Source: JBAXSK01 sp044358815
GTDB taxonomy: Bacteria > Cyanobacteriota > Cyanobacteriia > Pseudanabaenales > Pseudanabaenaceae
Assembly (NCBI GenBank): GCA_044358815.1
Contig: JBIKNH010000101.1
Location: 1-14,795, forward strand
Length of the DNA stretch: 14,795 bases
Reading direction: 5' to 3'
The notes under the pieces are model-generated. The model was not told the origin of the DNA and searched no databases. It was given only the letters and a program-made list of their open reading frames with translations. Both the position numbers and the translations under genes were made by a program. Numbering within the stretch: position 1 is the stretch's first letter; each line of letters opens with the position of its first letter. Shown here one piece after another: positions 14,531 through 14,795 of the stretch.

Positions 14531-14656
14531 GATCTGGTTAATCTCTATGTGGTAGATGGCAGTTTGTTTCTATCTAATGCGGCGGTGGATCGTGCTTTGA
14601 CGATTGTTGTTAATGCTCTAAGAGTAGGTGATCGGTTGATTGAGAGGTTGAGGTAA
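14531..14656 (+). pseudogene. C-terminal remnant of a GMC oxidoreductase
   Basis: Translation from 14531 reads DLVNLYVVDGSLFLSN, then ALTIVVNALRVGD at about 14597-14635, and stops at TAA 14654-14656. This is the conserved C-terminal block of glucose-methanol-choline oxidoreductases (NLYVVDGS, then ALTI-x-ANALRV), which closes over the FAD site. A TAG precedes it in frame at 14528-14530, and no flavin-binding N-terminal region is visible in the 237 bp back to the dehydrogenase gene. Only about 41 of the usual 500 or more codons remain, so it is a dead stub. The catalytic His of the motif before this block is missing. Deletion probably occurred together with movement of nearby insertion sequences. 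Confidence 0.75.
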
Positions 14657-14705
14657 GTAGCCTTCTAATATATAGTAGAATCAAATAAGAAGTAGAGGTT
14701 AATGT

Positions 14706-14710
14706 AGGAG
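14706..14710 (+). promoter_or_regulatory. Ribosome binding site AGGAG of the transposase
   Basis: AGGAG lies 6 bases before ATG 14717 but 18 bases before ATG 14729. It is thus placed for the upstream ATG, whose frame stops two codons later. Confidence 0.6.
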
Positions 14711-14716
14711 AGAGAA

Positions 14717-14795
14717 ATGACATAGAGTATGGACTTAAGAGAAAGAGTAGTGGAGTATGTCAGAGGAGGAGGAAGCAAAGCAGAAGCAGCAAGAC
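14717..14795 (+). pseudogene. IS630-type transposase N-terminus with a stop at codon 3, partial
   Basis: From ATG 14717 the frame reads M-T-stop-S-M-D-L-R-E-R-V-V-E-Y-V and continues GGGSKAEAAR to the window edge. IS630 transposases commonly start M-x-Y-S-x-D-L-R-x-(R/K)-V-V, followed by a helix-turn-helix; the TAG at 14723-14725 stands where Tyr (TAT) is expected. Translation could restart at ATG 14729, losing four residues before the DNA-binding domain, so the gene may still work. Only 22 codons after that ATG are visible, so the state of the rest is unknown. Confidence 0.65.

Larger units (their letters stand above)
14665..14795 (+). mobile_element. Left end of an IS630-family insertion sequence, cut by the window edge
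   Basis: The transposase start lies inside the right edge. The element's left end should lie in 14665-14700, an AT-rich stretch containing TATATAG near 14669-14675; IS630 elements insert at TA. The exact terminal inverted repeat cannot be set without the other end. The segment is markedly A/G-rich on the plus strand, unlike neighbouring genes. Confidence 0.6.

Overview
The window is ordinary cyanobacterial chromosome with a decayed, mobile-element-marked right edge. The evidence for a cyanobacterium is the gene set: a photosystem-repair type FtsH, an adjacent ClpR/ClpP pair in which ClpR has lost catalytic residues, a DUF3172 protein, a plastid Ycf52-like acetyltransferase and a Cdv3/DivIVA-like protein. 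Three copies of the HIP1 octamer GCGATCGC (1278, 11385, 14267) agree with this. GC content looks moderate. A Pseudanabaena-like or similar lineage is a guess; the sequence does not fix the genus.

Layout, left to right. 1-28 is a stem-loop beyond the 3' end of ftsH. 71-1957 (-) is ftsH. 2167-2835 (-) is a Cdv3/DivIVA-like coiled-coil protein. 2836-3429 is a long divergent spacer with an 18-bp perfect palindrome. 3430-5277 (+) is an M61 metallopeptidase with a PDZ domain. 5278-5624 has no recognisable gene. 5625-6122 (+) is a GNAT acetyltransferase, convergent with the HU gene at 6369-6653 (-); a terminator lies between them. 6958-9333 (-) is a bifunctional penicillin-binding protein with an N-terminal FHA domain. 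9577-10170 (-) and 10314-11018 (-) are clpP (clpP3 type) and clpR. 11184-12203 (-) is a secreted NTF2-like protein and 12324-12827 (-) is a DUF3172 membrane protein. After a divergent spacer, 13217-14293 (+) is an isocitrate/isopropylmalate dehydrogenase family enzyme. 14531-14656 (+) is the C-terminal stub of a GMC oxidoreductase, and the start of an IS630-type transposase runs off the right edge.

Functionally the window is rich in protein quality control (FtsH, M61 protease, ClpR/ClpP) and cell envelope or division functions (FHA-PBP, Cdv3-like). HU and the dehydrogenase are housekeeping genes. Five genes from DUF3172 to the PBP lie in the same minus-strand direction, but spacers of 120-243 bp mean only clpR-clpP is a confident operon.

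I found no new multi-gene system. The items most worth a second look are the FHA-PBP fusion with an altered glycosyltransferase motif, the mixed NADP/NAD cofactor residues of the dehydrogenase, the third-codon nonsense mutation in the transposase, the divergent-spacer palindrome, and a window-wide habit of short direct repeats with about one helical turn period in the spacers.
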